DNA from: Verrucomicrobiota bacterium
GTDB lineage: Bacteria; Verrucomicrobiota; Verrucomicrobiia; Limisphaerales; CAIQOK01
Direction: 5' to 3'
Assembly (NCBI GenBank): GCA_025363535.1
Contig: JANYDP010000174.1
Coordinates: 1 to 5,138, forward strand
Length of the DNA: 5,138 nt
Made by a program: the position numbers and the translations under genes. The stretch's first letter is position 1. Every line of letters starts with the position of its first letter. Below are positions 1-5,138 of this stretch, one piece after another. The notes beneath the pieces are model-generated. The model searched no databases. It was not told the origin of the DNA and saw only the letters and a list, made by a program, of their open reading frames with translations.

Positions 1-1674
1 AAACAGATGGCGCAACAACTGGTTGTCCAGCGTCGGGCCGAGGCAGATGTGCGCGGTTTTGCCGTCGGCGGTAAAGAAGGCATTCTCCGGCGAATTGGCC
101 GGGGCAGTCACGAGCCATTGATGGGCCGGCTCCTCGATCAGCATGTCGCAAAAGAATTCCGCCGAGCCGCGCAGCAAGGGATAGACGCGCTTCAAAAATT
201 CCCGGTCGCCGGTGAACCGCCAATGATCCCAGAGCTGCGCGCAGAGCCAGGCGGAGTCGCTGGCCGTCGCACCCCACGACGCGCTCTCGCCCGGCGACGT
301 GAAGCCCCAGGCATTGGCCAGCACATGCGCCACCCAGCCGCGTGCGGCGTAATAATTTTTTGCCGTCCGCTCGCCCGGCTCGCGCAACGACTCGATGTAA
401 CCGAACAACGGTTCGTTCAAGTCCGTCAGATTGCAGACCTCCGCCGGCCAGTAAATCATCTGGAGGTTAATGTTGAGATGATAGTCCGCGCTCCACGGCG
501 GCGAGATCGTGTCGGCCCACAGGCCCTGCAAATTCGCGGGCATCCCGCCGGGCCGCGACGACGAGATGAGGAGGTAACGTCCGAAGTTAAAGTACAGCAC
601 GGCCAGCGAAGGATCGGCGCTGTGGGCATTTGCTTCGTAATCGGCTTTTGCGGCGGCGATGCGCTCAGGCGTGGGCTTCGTGGAAATTGCCGACTCGGTC
701 GAAACCAAATTTAACTTCACGCGGTTGAAATAATTTTGGTAATCGGCGACGTGCGCCGCGCGGAGTTTTGCAAAACTTTTACGTGCGGCCTTTTCCAAAT
801 TCTTTTCCGTCGCCGTCACGAGGTCGCGCCGGGCGATTTTGGCGAAGCGTTGGTAATCCGTCGCCGCCGTCACCAGCAGCAAAACCTCGTCCGCGCCGCT
901 CACGGAAACTTTTCCGCCCGCCACGGAAATTTTTCCACCCTTGTTCAAGACCCGCAGCCGTGCGGCGTATTTGACGCCGTCGCCCTCTACGCCATTGGTC
1001 AGCGCGCCGGTCATCAGCAGTTCGTTCGGGATGCCCACCGTCTGAAAACGTTCGGGACGATCCAGCGTGGCGTCGAAGTTAAGCTGGCCGGGTTTGTCCG
1101 CCGTGAGCCGCATCACGATCACCTGATCGGGCGCGCTCACAAAAATCTCGCGCCCAAACAGCACGCCGCCCCGCGAGAATTCCGTGCGCGCCGTGGCCGT
1201 GGCCAGATCCAGCTCGCGGCGGTAACCCGTGACGGGGTTGGTGCCCGCGAATTGAAACGCGAGCCGCAAATCGCCCAGCGCCTGGTATGAGCCGTACGGC
1301 ACGTTCACGCCGTGGCCGCGCCCGGAACCGCTCCCCCGACAGGTAAAGTTGCGGTTCACGAGCGCCTCGGCTTCGACATTTTTTCCGGCGAGCAGCAGCC
1401 GGCGGATTTCCGGCAGCGCAGCGGCAGCATTAGTGCGGTCGGCATTCTGAACCGAACCCGACCAGAGCGAATCCTCGTTCAATGCCACGCGTTCGTCAGC
1501 GACCCCGCCGAAATCCATCGCACCCAGGCGGCCGTTGCCGAGCGGGCAGGACTCCATGAAATTTTTCGCCGCGGCGTCAAACCAGATGGTCGTGTCCGGC
1601 GTGCCGGCGGACACCGCCGGAGCCGCACCCAGCAAAAGCCCCGCCGCGATGCAGAAAAAATTCTTCCGAGTCAT
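1..1674 (-). CDS. GH95-family alpha-L-fucosidase, secreted; C-terminus beyond the left edge
   Basis: The minus strand reads 558 codons without a stop from ATG at 1674-1672 to the window edge. GH95 enzymes are usually about 750-850 residues, so roughly 200-280 are missing, including the region expected to hold the general-base Asp. An in-frame TGA lies eight codons upstream with no other start between, and GAAGAG sits nine bases before the ATG, so the start is well fixed. Residues 1-23 look like a Sec signal peptide: basic TRKN, hydrophobic FFCIAAGLLLGAAPA, then cleavage after VSA; no lipobox is seen, so periplasmic or extracellular location is likely. The N-terminal beta-sandwich shows PLGNGRLGAM (44-53) and LNEDSLWSG (65-73). 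The catalytic barrel shows NLQGLWA (381-387), HLNINLQM (399-406) and ANSPENAFF (526-534). By analogy with the Bifidobacterium AfcA enzyme, Asn401/Asn403 and Glu530 are the likely active-site residues. GH95 enzymes cleave terminal alpha-L-fucose, and some cleave alpha-L-galactose; the exact substrate is unknown. The family call is firm. Confidence 0.93.
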   Translation of the reverse strand, partial: MTRKNFFCIAAGLLLGAAPAVSAGTPDTTIWFDAAAKNFMESCPLGNGRLGAMDFGGVADERVALNEDSLWSGSVQNADRTNAAAALPEIRRLLLAGKNVEAEALVNRNFTCRGSGSGRGHGVNVPYGSYQALGDLRLAFQFAGTNPVTGYRRELDLATATARTEFSRGGVLFGREIFVSAPDQVIVMRLTADKPGQLNFDATLDRPERFQTVGIPNELLMTGALTNGVEGDGVKYAARLRVLNKGGKISVAGGKVSVSGADEVLLLVTAATDYQRFAKIARRDLVTATEKNLEKAARKSFAKLRAAHVADYQNYFNRVKLNLVSTESAISTKPTPERIAAAKADYEANAHSADPSLAVLYFNFGRYLLISSSRPGGMPANLQGLWADTISPPWSADYHLNINLQMIYWPAEVCNLTDLNEPLFGYIESLREPGERTAKNYYAARGWVAHVLANAWGFTSPGESASWGATASDSAWLCAQLWDHWRFTGDREFLKRVYPLLRGSAEFFCDMLIEEPAHQWLVTAPANSPENAFFTADGKTAHICLGPTLDNQLLRHLF

Positions 1675-1835
1675 GCGGCGATTCTCTTCACCGCTTCACG
1701 CCGCAGCAACCGAAAAATGAAGAGATGTTGCACGGTGCTGAAATTAAACCGGTGTCAAACAGCATTTGAACGAAAACGAAAAAAATTTTCCTAGATACGA
1801 ACCCGGGATTCACGCACACTCGCCGGGCTAAATTT
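1675..1835. promoter_or_regulatory. Divergent intergenic region between the fucosidase and E2 genes
   Basis: These 161 bases must hold the start signals for both flanking genes, which are transcribed away from each other. The middle (about 1739-1800) is clearly richer in A and T than the coding sequence. On the minus strand a perfect TTGACA lies at 1758-1753, but no good -10 box follows at 16-18 bases. On the plus strand TTGAAC (1766-1771) is followed 20 bases later by TAGATA (1792-1797), a weak pair with long spacing. These boxes are candidates only. No small gene, RNA or riboswitch was recognised here. Confidence 0.35.
1755..1769. repeat. Short inverted repeat, possible operator
   Basis: TCAAA and TTTGA are perfect inverted arms around the five-base spacer CAGCA. 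The repeat lies near the centre of the divergent intergenic region. It overlaps the minus-strand TTGACA box and the plus-strand TTGAAC box, where a regulator could influence both genes. The arms are short and AT-rich, so chance occurrence is quite possible, and no regulator gene is seen nearby. Confidence 0.25.
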
Positions 1836-3104
1836 ATGGACGTAAAACTTCCTCATCTCGGCGAAGGCGCGGATTCGGGCACAGTGGTGACATTGTTCGT
1901 CAAAGAAGGCGACACGATCACCAAGGGTCAATCCCTGCTCGAACTCGAAAGCGAAAAGGCTGTGGCCACGATCCCGGCAACGGCGGGCGGCGTGGTCGCC
2001 AAAATTTTCGTGAAGGTCGGCGACAAGATCAGCGTCGGCCAAAAAATCCTCTCGCTCTCCGGCAGCGTCGGCGCCGAAAAGCCCGCCGCTCCCGCCGCGA
2101 AACCGGCCGCCGCCAATGCTCCCGCGCCGAAAGCTGCGAAACCAGCCGCCGCCGCACTGGAAGCGCCCACTGACGAACCCGAGGGTAAACCCGGCGTCGC
2201 CGTGGCTGCTTCGCCGTCCATCCGCAAACTGGCGCGCGAACTAGGAATTGATCTCACCCGCGTGCGAGGATCGGCGGAAGGCGGACGCATCGTCATCGAA
2301 GACGTGCGGGCCTACATCCACCGTTTGCAGACCCAGCCCAAGGCCGCCGCCGGTGCTGCGCCCGTTCAGGCTGTCGCCGAGTCCGTGGATTTTTCTAAGT
2401 GGGGAAGCGTCACAAAACAACCGCTCTCACCGTTGCGCAAGGTCATCAGCCGGCGCATGGTGGAAAATTGGAACACCATCCCGCACGTCACGCAGTTTGA
2501 CGACGCGGACATCACCGCCCTGCTGCCGTTGCGGAAGAAATATCTGGAAGCCTACGAGAAAAAGGGCGCGCGCCTCACCGTGACGTGCTTCGTCCTGAAA
2601 GCCGTGGCCGAGACTTTGAAGAAATATCCGATCTTCAATTCCAGCCTCGACGAGGCCGCACAGGAAATCATGCTCAAGAACTACATCCACATCGGCATCG
2701 CGGTGGACACCGAGTTCGGCTTGATCGTTCCCGTCATTCGCGACGTGGATAAAAAAGATCTCGTTCAACTCGCCCAGGAACTGGAATCCCTCGCCACCAA
2801 GGCGCGCGAACGCAAGGTTACCGGCGACGAATTAAAGGGTGGCACGTTCACCATTTCCAACCAAGGCGGCATCGGCGGCGCGCACTTCACGCCCATCGTC
2901 AACAAGCCCGAGGTCGCCATTCTCGGCTTGGGCCGCGCGGTGGCCAAGCCCGTCGTGCGCGAGGGCAAAATTGAAATCCGCAACCTGATGCCGATCGGTT
3001 TGTCCTACGATCACCGCGTCATTGACGGCGGCACGGCGGCGCGGTTCACGGTGGATTTGCTCAAGGCGATTGAAACCTTCGCCGAAGCGTCGGTAAAAAT
3101 TTAG
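1836..3104 (+). CDS. aceF: Pyruvate dehydrogenase E2, dihydrolipoyllysine acetyltransferase
   Basis: The 422-residue protein is the core of the pyruvate dehydrogenase complex: it carries acetyl groups on a lipoyl arm and transfers them to CoA in the cytoplasm. Residues 1-76 form one lipoyl domain with the lipoylation site ESEKA (Lys41). Residues about 80-118 are an Ala/Pro/Lys-rich flexible linker. Residues 125-161 form the peripheral subunit-binding domain (SPSIRKLARELGID). After a second Ala-rich linker, the catalytic domain (about 190-422) shows IPHVTQFDDADIT, FNSSL, TISNQGGIGG and the active-site DHRVIDG (392-398; His393 and Asp397). VDFSKWG before the catalytic domain, IPHVT and AHFTPIVN resemble E. 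coli AceF rather than 2-oxoglutarate or branched-chain E2 proteins. It has one lipoyl domain where E. coli AceF has three. No clear Shine-Dalgarno sequence precedes the ATG; the next bases upstream are GGGCTAAATTT. It leads an operon with the E3 gene. The acetyl specificity is a strong inference, and the symbol follows resemblance. Confidence 0.94.
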   Translation: MDVKLPHLGEGADSGTVVTLFVKEGDTITKGQSLLELESEKAVATIPATAGGVVAKIFVKVGDKISVGQKILSLSGSVGAEKPAAPAAKPAAANAPAPKAAKPAAAALEAPTDEPEGKPGVAVAASPSIRKLARELGIDLTRVRGSAEGGRIVIEDVRAYIHRLQTQPKAAAGAAPVQAVAESVDFSKWGSVTKQPLSPLRKVISRRMVENWNTIPHVTQFDDADITALLPLRKKYLEAYEKKGARLTVTCFVLKAVAETLKKYPIFNSSLDEAAQEIMLKNYIHIGIAVDTEFGLIVPVIRDVDKKDLVQLAQELESLATKARERKVTGDELKGGTFTISNQGGIGGAHFTPIVNKPEVAILGLGRAVAKPVVREGKIEIRNLMPIGLSYDHRVIDGGTAARFTVDLLKAIETFAEASVKI

Positions 3105-3111
3105 TATTCCT

Positions 3112-4533
3112 ATGGATCCAATTAAAACTGAAATCGTGGTGGTCGGTGCAGGGCCGGGCGGATATGCAGCGGCATTTTACGCGGCTGATCTTGGCAAGAA
3201 AGTCATTCTCATCGAGCGCGACGCCCGGCTCGGTGGCGTGTGTCTGAACCGTGGCTGCATCCCCTCCAAGGCACTGCTGTATGCGACGCACCAGATCACC
3301 TCGGCGCGCGATTCCGAACATCGCGGCATCACCTTCGCCGCGCCGACGGTGGACTTGACCAAGCTGCGTACTTGGAAAGAATCCATTCTCACCAAACTCG
3401 GCGGCGGCATCGCGCAACTCGCCAAGCTGCGCAATGTCGAAGTCATCAAGGGCAAGGCCTACTTTGAAGGCTCGCAAACCCTGCGCATCGAAACGGACAA
3501 GGGCCAGCAGTTCCTCAGCTACGAACAGGCGATCATCGCCGTGGGTTCCCTGCCCGCGCTGCCCAAGGCTTTTGACCTCGGCAATCCGCGCGTGATGACG
3601 TCCACCGAGGCACTGGAAATTGAGGACATTCCTGAAAACCTGCTTGTCGTCGGCGGCGGCTACATCGGCATGGAAATGGGCACCGTTTACGCGGCGCTCG
3701 GCAGCAAGATTGTCATGGTCGAAGCGCTGGATGCCTTGATCGCCGGAGCAGACGCCGATCTCGCGCGGCCCGTGATCGCCAACGCCAAAAAATGCTTCAA
3801 GGAAATTCGCCTCAAGACGAAGGTCGGCAAAATGGCCACCGTCGGCAAACAGATCAAGGTGGAAATGGAATTCGAGGGCAAGAAGGTCACGGAACTTTAT
3901 GACCGCGTGCTGGTCTCCGTCGGACGCAAGGCCAACAGCGCCGACCTCGGCCTGGAAAATACCAAGGTCGTCCTCGACGAAAAAGGTTTCATCAAGGTCA
4001 ACGCCCAGCAGCAGACCGACGACCCGCACATTTACGCCATCGGCGACATCGTCGGCGGCATCCTGCTCGCGCACAAGGCGCACAAGGAAGCGCGCATCGC
4101 GGTGGAAGTCATCCACGGGGAGCCGAGCGCGTTTGAGAACGTCGTGATGCCCGCCGTCGTCTTCACCGATCCTGAACTCGCCTGGTGCGGCTTGACCGAA
4201 GCCGAGGCAAAGGAAAAGGGTGTGCAATATGAAGTGGCGAAATTTCCGTGGGCCGCCTCCGGTCGCGCCTTGTCATTTGATCGCACGGACGGCGTGACTA
4301 AAATGCTGATTGATCCCGAAACCGAACGCATCCTTGGCGTGGGCATCTGCGGCGCGGGTGCCGGTGAATTGATCGCCGAAGCCGTGCTGGCGATGGAAAT
4401 GGGCGCGACCGCCCGCGACATCGCCCTGACCGTGCATCCGCATCCGACGTTGTCCGAAACGATGATGGAATGTGCCGAGACCTTCTACGGCCACGCCACC
4501 CACACGTTCACGAAGAAAAAGACAGAGCATTGA
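3112..4533 (+). CDS. lpdA: Dihydrolipoyl dehydrogenase, E3 component
   Basis: The 473-residue flavoprotein re-oxidises dihydrolipoyl groups on E2 and reduces NAD+. Its full length matches the family. The FAD-binding Rossmann motif is GAGPGG (12-17). The redox disulfide is in GGVCLNRGCIPSK (Cys44 and Cys49), the NAD-binding motif is GGGYIGME (181-188), and a second FAD contact is AIGDI near residue 310. The C-terminal interface motif HPHPTLSE (442-449) supplies the catalytic His444-Glu449 pair. FPWAASGRA, the RTWKE segment (86-90) and much of the C-terminal half closely resemble E. coli Lpd, the enzyme shared by the pyruvate and 2-oxoglutarate dehydrogenases. Arg47 between the cysteines replaces the Val of E. 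coli but is known in other E3 proteins. The gene starts seven bases after the E2 stop with no Shine-Dalgarno sequence in TATTCCT, so translation is probably coupled to E2. Pyruvate dehydrogenase service is inferred from the neighbour; use by other lipoyl complexes is also possible. Confidence 0.96.
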   Translation: MDPIKTEIVVVGAGPGGYAAAFYAADLGKKVILIERDARLGGVCLNRGCIPSKALLYATHQITSARDSEHRGITFAAPTVDLTKLRTWKESILTKLGGGIAQLAKLRNVEVIKGKAYFEGSQTLRIETDKGQQFLSYEQAIIAVGSLPALPKAFDLGNPRVMTSTEALEIEDIPENLLVVGGGYIGMEMGTVYAALGSKIVMVEALDALIAGADADLARPVIANAKKCFKEIRLKTKVGKMATVGKQIKVEMEFEGKKVTELYDRVLVSVGRKANSADLGLENTKVVLDEKGFIKVNAQQQTDDPHIYAIGDIVGGILLAHKAHKEARIAVEVIHGEPSAFENVVMPAVVFTDPELAWCGLTEAEAKEKGVQYEVAKFPWAASGRALSFDRTDGVTKMLIDPETERILGVGICGAGAGELIAEAVLAMEMGATARDIALTVHPHPTLSETMMECAETFYGHATHTFTKKKTEH

Positions 4534-4544
4534 TTTCCTGAGAA

Positions 4545-4570
4545 GGAGCGCGGCTGTCTCGCCGCACTCC
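4545..4570 (+). terminator. Hairpin after the E3 gene, candidate terminator
   Basis: GGAGCGCGGC (4545-4554) pairs with GCCGCACTCC (4561-4570) around the six-base loop TGTCTC, giving ten positions with one C-A mismatch. It begins 11 bases after the E3 stop and lies before a separate promoter-like pair, the expected place for the end of the E2-E3 transcript. There is no immediate T-run; only TTTT follows at 4577-4580, seven bases after the stem. It may therefore be an inefficient intrinsic terminator, an RNA-stabilising 3' hairpin, or one copy of a dispersed palindromic repeat. Confidence 0.55.
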
Positions 4571-4594
4571 GTGCCATTTTCAGAATCTTAAAGA

Positions 4595-4622
4595 TTGAAT
4601 TCGCGCGCGCGGTGCTTACTAT
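4595..4622 (+). promoter_or_regulatory. Candidate sigma-70-type promoter of tRNA-Pro
   Basis: TTGAAT (4595-4600) and TACTAT (4617-4622) are separated by 16 bases and each matches four of six consensus bases. The spacer contains an alternating CG tract. The predicted transcription start, about 4628-4630, would be roughly 25 bases before the mature tRNA, a sensible leader length. This is the best promoter-like pair in the window, but it is read by eye from E. coli-style consensus. Confidence 0.5.
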
Positions 4623-4625
4623 TTG

Positions 4626-4649
4626 CGTCCGCTGTTCCAACGGCGGATG
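4626..4649 (+). other. Hairpin in the tRNA-Pro 5' leader
   Basis: Bases 4626-4635 (CGTCCGCTGT) pair with 4640-4649 (ACGGCGGATG) around the loop TCCA. All ten positions pair, two of them as G-U. The stem ends four bases before the mature tRNA 5' end and starts close to the predicted transcription start. It would occupy nearly the whole pre-tRNA leader, and may affect RNase P access or precursor stability. That role is inference; the pairing is seen directly. Confidence 0.45.
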
Positions 4650-4653
4650 GATT

Positions 4654-4731
4654 CGGGGCGTAGCGTAGTCCGGCTAGCGCGCTTGCTTGGGGTGCAAGAG
4701 GTCGGGAGTTCAAATCTCCCCGCCCCGACCA
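4654..4731 (+). tRNA. tRNA-Pro, anticodon GGG
   Basis: The 78-base gene folds as a complete cloverleaf. The acceptor stem is CGGGGCG with CGCCCCG. The D stem is GCGT with GCGC, with GG in a ten-base D loop. The anticodon stem CTTGC/GCAAG is perfect and holds the loop TTGGGGT. The variable region is AGGTC, and the T stem GGGAG/CTCCC holds the loop TTCAAAT. The anticodon is GGG at 4689-4691, reading the proline codons CCC and CCU; G37 follows it, as expected in tRNA-Pro. The discriminator is A at 4728 and CCA (4729-4731) is encoded in the gene. No hairpin terminator follows before the heme gene 50 bases downstream, so read-through into that gene is possible. No integrase or attachment-site duplication is visible here. 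Confidence 0.97.
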
Positions 4732-4781
4732 TTTAATAAAATTCTTCTCCCGCTTTCTCCCGGACGGTCTATTTTCCCACC

Positions 4782-5138
4782 ATGCAATCAGTGGCCATCA
4801 TCGGCGCGGGTATCACGGGATTGACTGCGGCGTTTTATTTGAAACGTCAACGTGTGCCGGTCACTGTCTATGAAGCGAGCGAACGTGTCGGCGGCGTGAT
4901 TCAATCGCTGCGCCAGGACGGCTTCCTCGCCGAGTTCGGCCCCAATACGCTGCTCGAAACTTCCCCCCAAATTTCCCAACTCGTCCGCGATGCCGGTCTG
5001 ACTGCACGGCGGCTTGATCCCGATCCGAAAGCCGAAGCGCGCTACGTCGTTCGCTATCAGCGCCCGATTGAAATGCCCGCCAAGCCACTTGGCTTTTTCA
5101 CGACCGACCTCTTTACCTGGAAGGCCAAGCTCGCCGTG
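4782..5138 (+). CDS. hemG: Protoporphyrinogen/coproporphyrinogen oxidase, HemY/HemG type; C-terminus beyond the right edge
   Basis: The first 119 codons are present and open to the window edge; the family is usually about 440-480 residues, so about three quarters is missing. The enzyme uses FAD and oxygen to oxidise a porphyrinogen to a porphyrin late in heme synthesis. The N-terminus is a Rossmann FAD motif, GAGITG (8-13), with Glu31 at the end of the second strand as the expected ribose contact, followed by ERVGG (34-38). The segment GFLAEFGPNTLL (47-58), the RYVVR segment (87-91) and the later MPAKPLGFFTTDLF stretch are typical of this family rather than of general amine oxidases or phytoene desaturases. 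Whether the substrate is protoporphyrinogen or coproporphyrinogen cannot be decided from this part. The leader ATTTTCCCACC before ATG has no Shine-Dalgarno sequence. No separate promoter is convincing; it may share transcription with the tRNA gene 50 bases upstream. Confidence 0.9.
   Translation, partial: MQSVAIIGAGITGLTAAFYLKRQRVPVTVYEASERVGGVIQSLRQDGFLAEFGPNTLLETSPQISQLVRDAGLTARRLDPDPKAEARYVVRYQRPIEMPAKPLGFFTTDLFTWKAKLAV

Noticed and set aside
7..1794. Plus-strand open frames at 7-714, 736-1290 and 1312-1794
   Set aside because: They lie opposite the GH95 gene, are Arg-rich with no recognisable motif, and are broken into pieces, while the minus strand gives one continuous frame with clear family motifs and a signal peptide.
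2073..2189. GCC-rich low-complexity stretch as a DNA repeat array
   Set aside because: It encodes the flexible Ala/Pro/Lys linker of E2, which is expected between the lipoyl and subunit-binding domains; no regular repeat period is seen.
1791..2983. Minus-strand open frames at 1791-2042, 1928-2296, 2427-2768 and 2765-2983 opposite the E2 gene
   Set aside because: They are antisense shadows; the Ala-rich one simply mirrors the E2 linker. No start signals or motifs support them.
3061..4227. A 388-codon open frame on the minus strand opposite the E3 gene
   Set aside because: Its product is rich in His, Asp and Gly with no domain recognised, as expected from the antisense of a GC-biased gene. 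The plus strand encodes a full, well-conserved E3.
4654..4731. The tRNA gene as an attachment site for an integrated element
   Set aside because: No integrase gene, no duplicated tRNA 3' end and no phage-like gene are visible, and the next gene is a housekeeping heme enzyme.
4732..4781. AT-rich TAATAA after the tRNA as a -10 box for the heme gene
   Set aside because: The only upstream partner, TTCAAA, lies in the tRNA T loop with a 19-base spacer and poor consensus match, so the pair is not convincing.
4788..5088. Minus-strand open frames opposite the heme oxidase gene
   Set aside because: The plus-strand frame has a Rossmann FAD motif and the HemY-type N-terminus; the antisense products match nothing recognisable.

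Overview
This is an ordinary housekeeping and carbohydrate-metabolism segment of a fairly GC-rich Gram-negative bacterial chromosome. It holds four protein genes (two of them cut by the window edges) and one tRNA gene. A secreted family-95 glycoside hydrolase of the kind common in polysaccharide-degrading soil and aquatic bacteria sits beside an E. coli-like pyruvate dehydrogenase E2/E3 pair. Ribosome-binding sites are weak or absent. Together these features fit a Verrucomicrobiota-like organism, but that is a tentative inference from protein style only; no phylogenetic marker is present.

Layout. Positions 1-1674 (minus strand) carry the first 558 residues of a GH95-type alpha-L-fucosidase with a Sec signal peptide; its C-terminus lies beyond the left edge. 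A 161-bp divergent intergenic region (1675-1835) separates it from the plus-strand genes and contains a short inverted repeat and weak promoter-like boxes. Positions 1836-3104 encode the dihydrolipoyl acyltransferase (E2) of pyruvate dehydrogenase. Seven bases later, 3112-4533 encode dihydrolipoyl dehydrogenase (E3), and the two almost certainly form one operon. A GC-rich hairpin at 4545-4570 probably ends that transcript. A promoter-like pair at 4595-4622 and a strong leader hairpin at 4626-4649 precede tRNA-Pro(GGG) at 4654-4731. From 4782 to the right edge runs the N-terminal part of a HemY/HemG-type protoporphyrinogen (or coproporphyrinogen) oxidase.

How the genes work together. E2 takes the acetyl group made by an E1 component and passes it from its lipoyl arm to CoA; E3 re-oxidises the dihydrolipoyl arm and makes NADH. 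Both look like partners of a homodimeric AceE-type E1, yet no E1 gene is adjacent: the upstream neighbour is the unrelated, divergently transcribed glycosidase. The heme gene and the tRNA look like independent neighbours. I found no mobile element, CRISPR array, phage gene or defence system, and no clear sign of a new biological system. The points worth checking are the missing E1, an atypical residue next to the fucosidase active-site motif, the structured tRNA leader, and the hairpin after the E3 gene.
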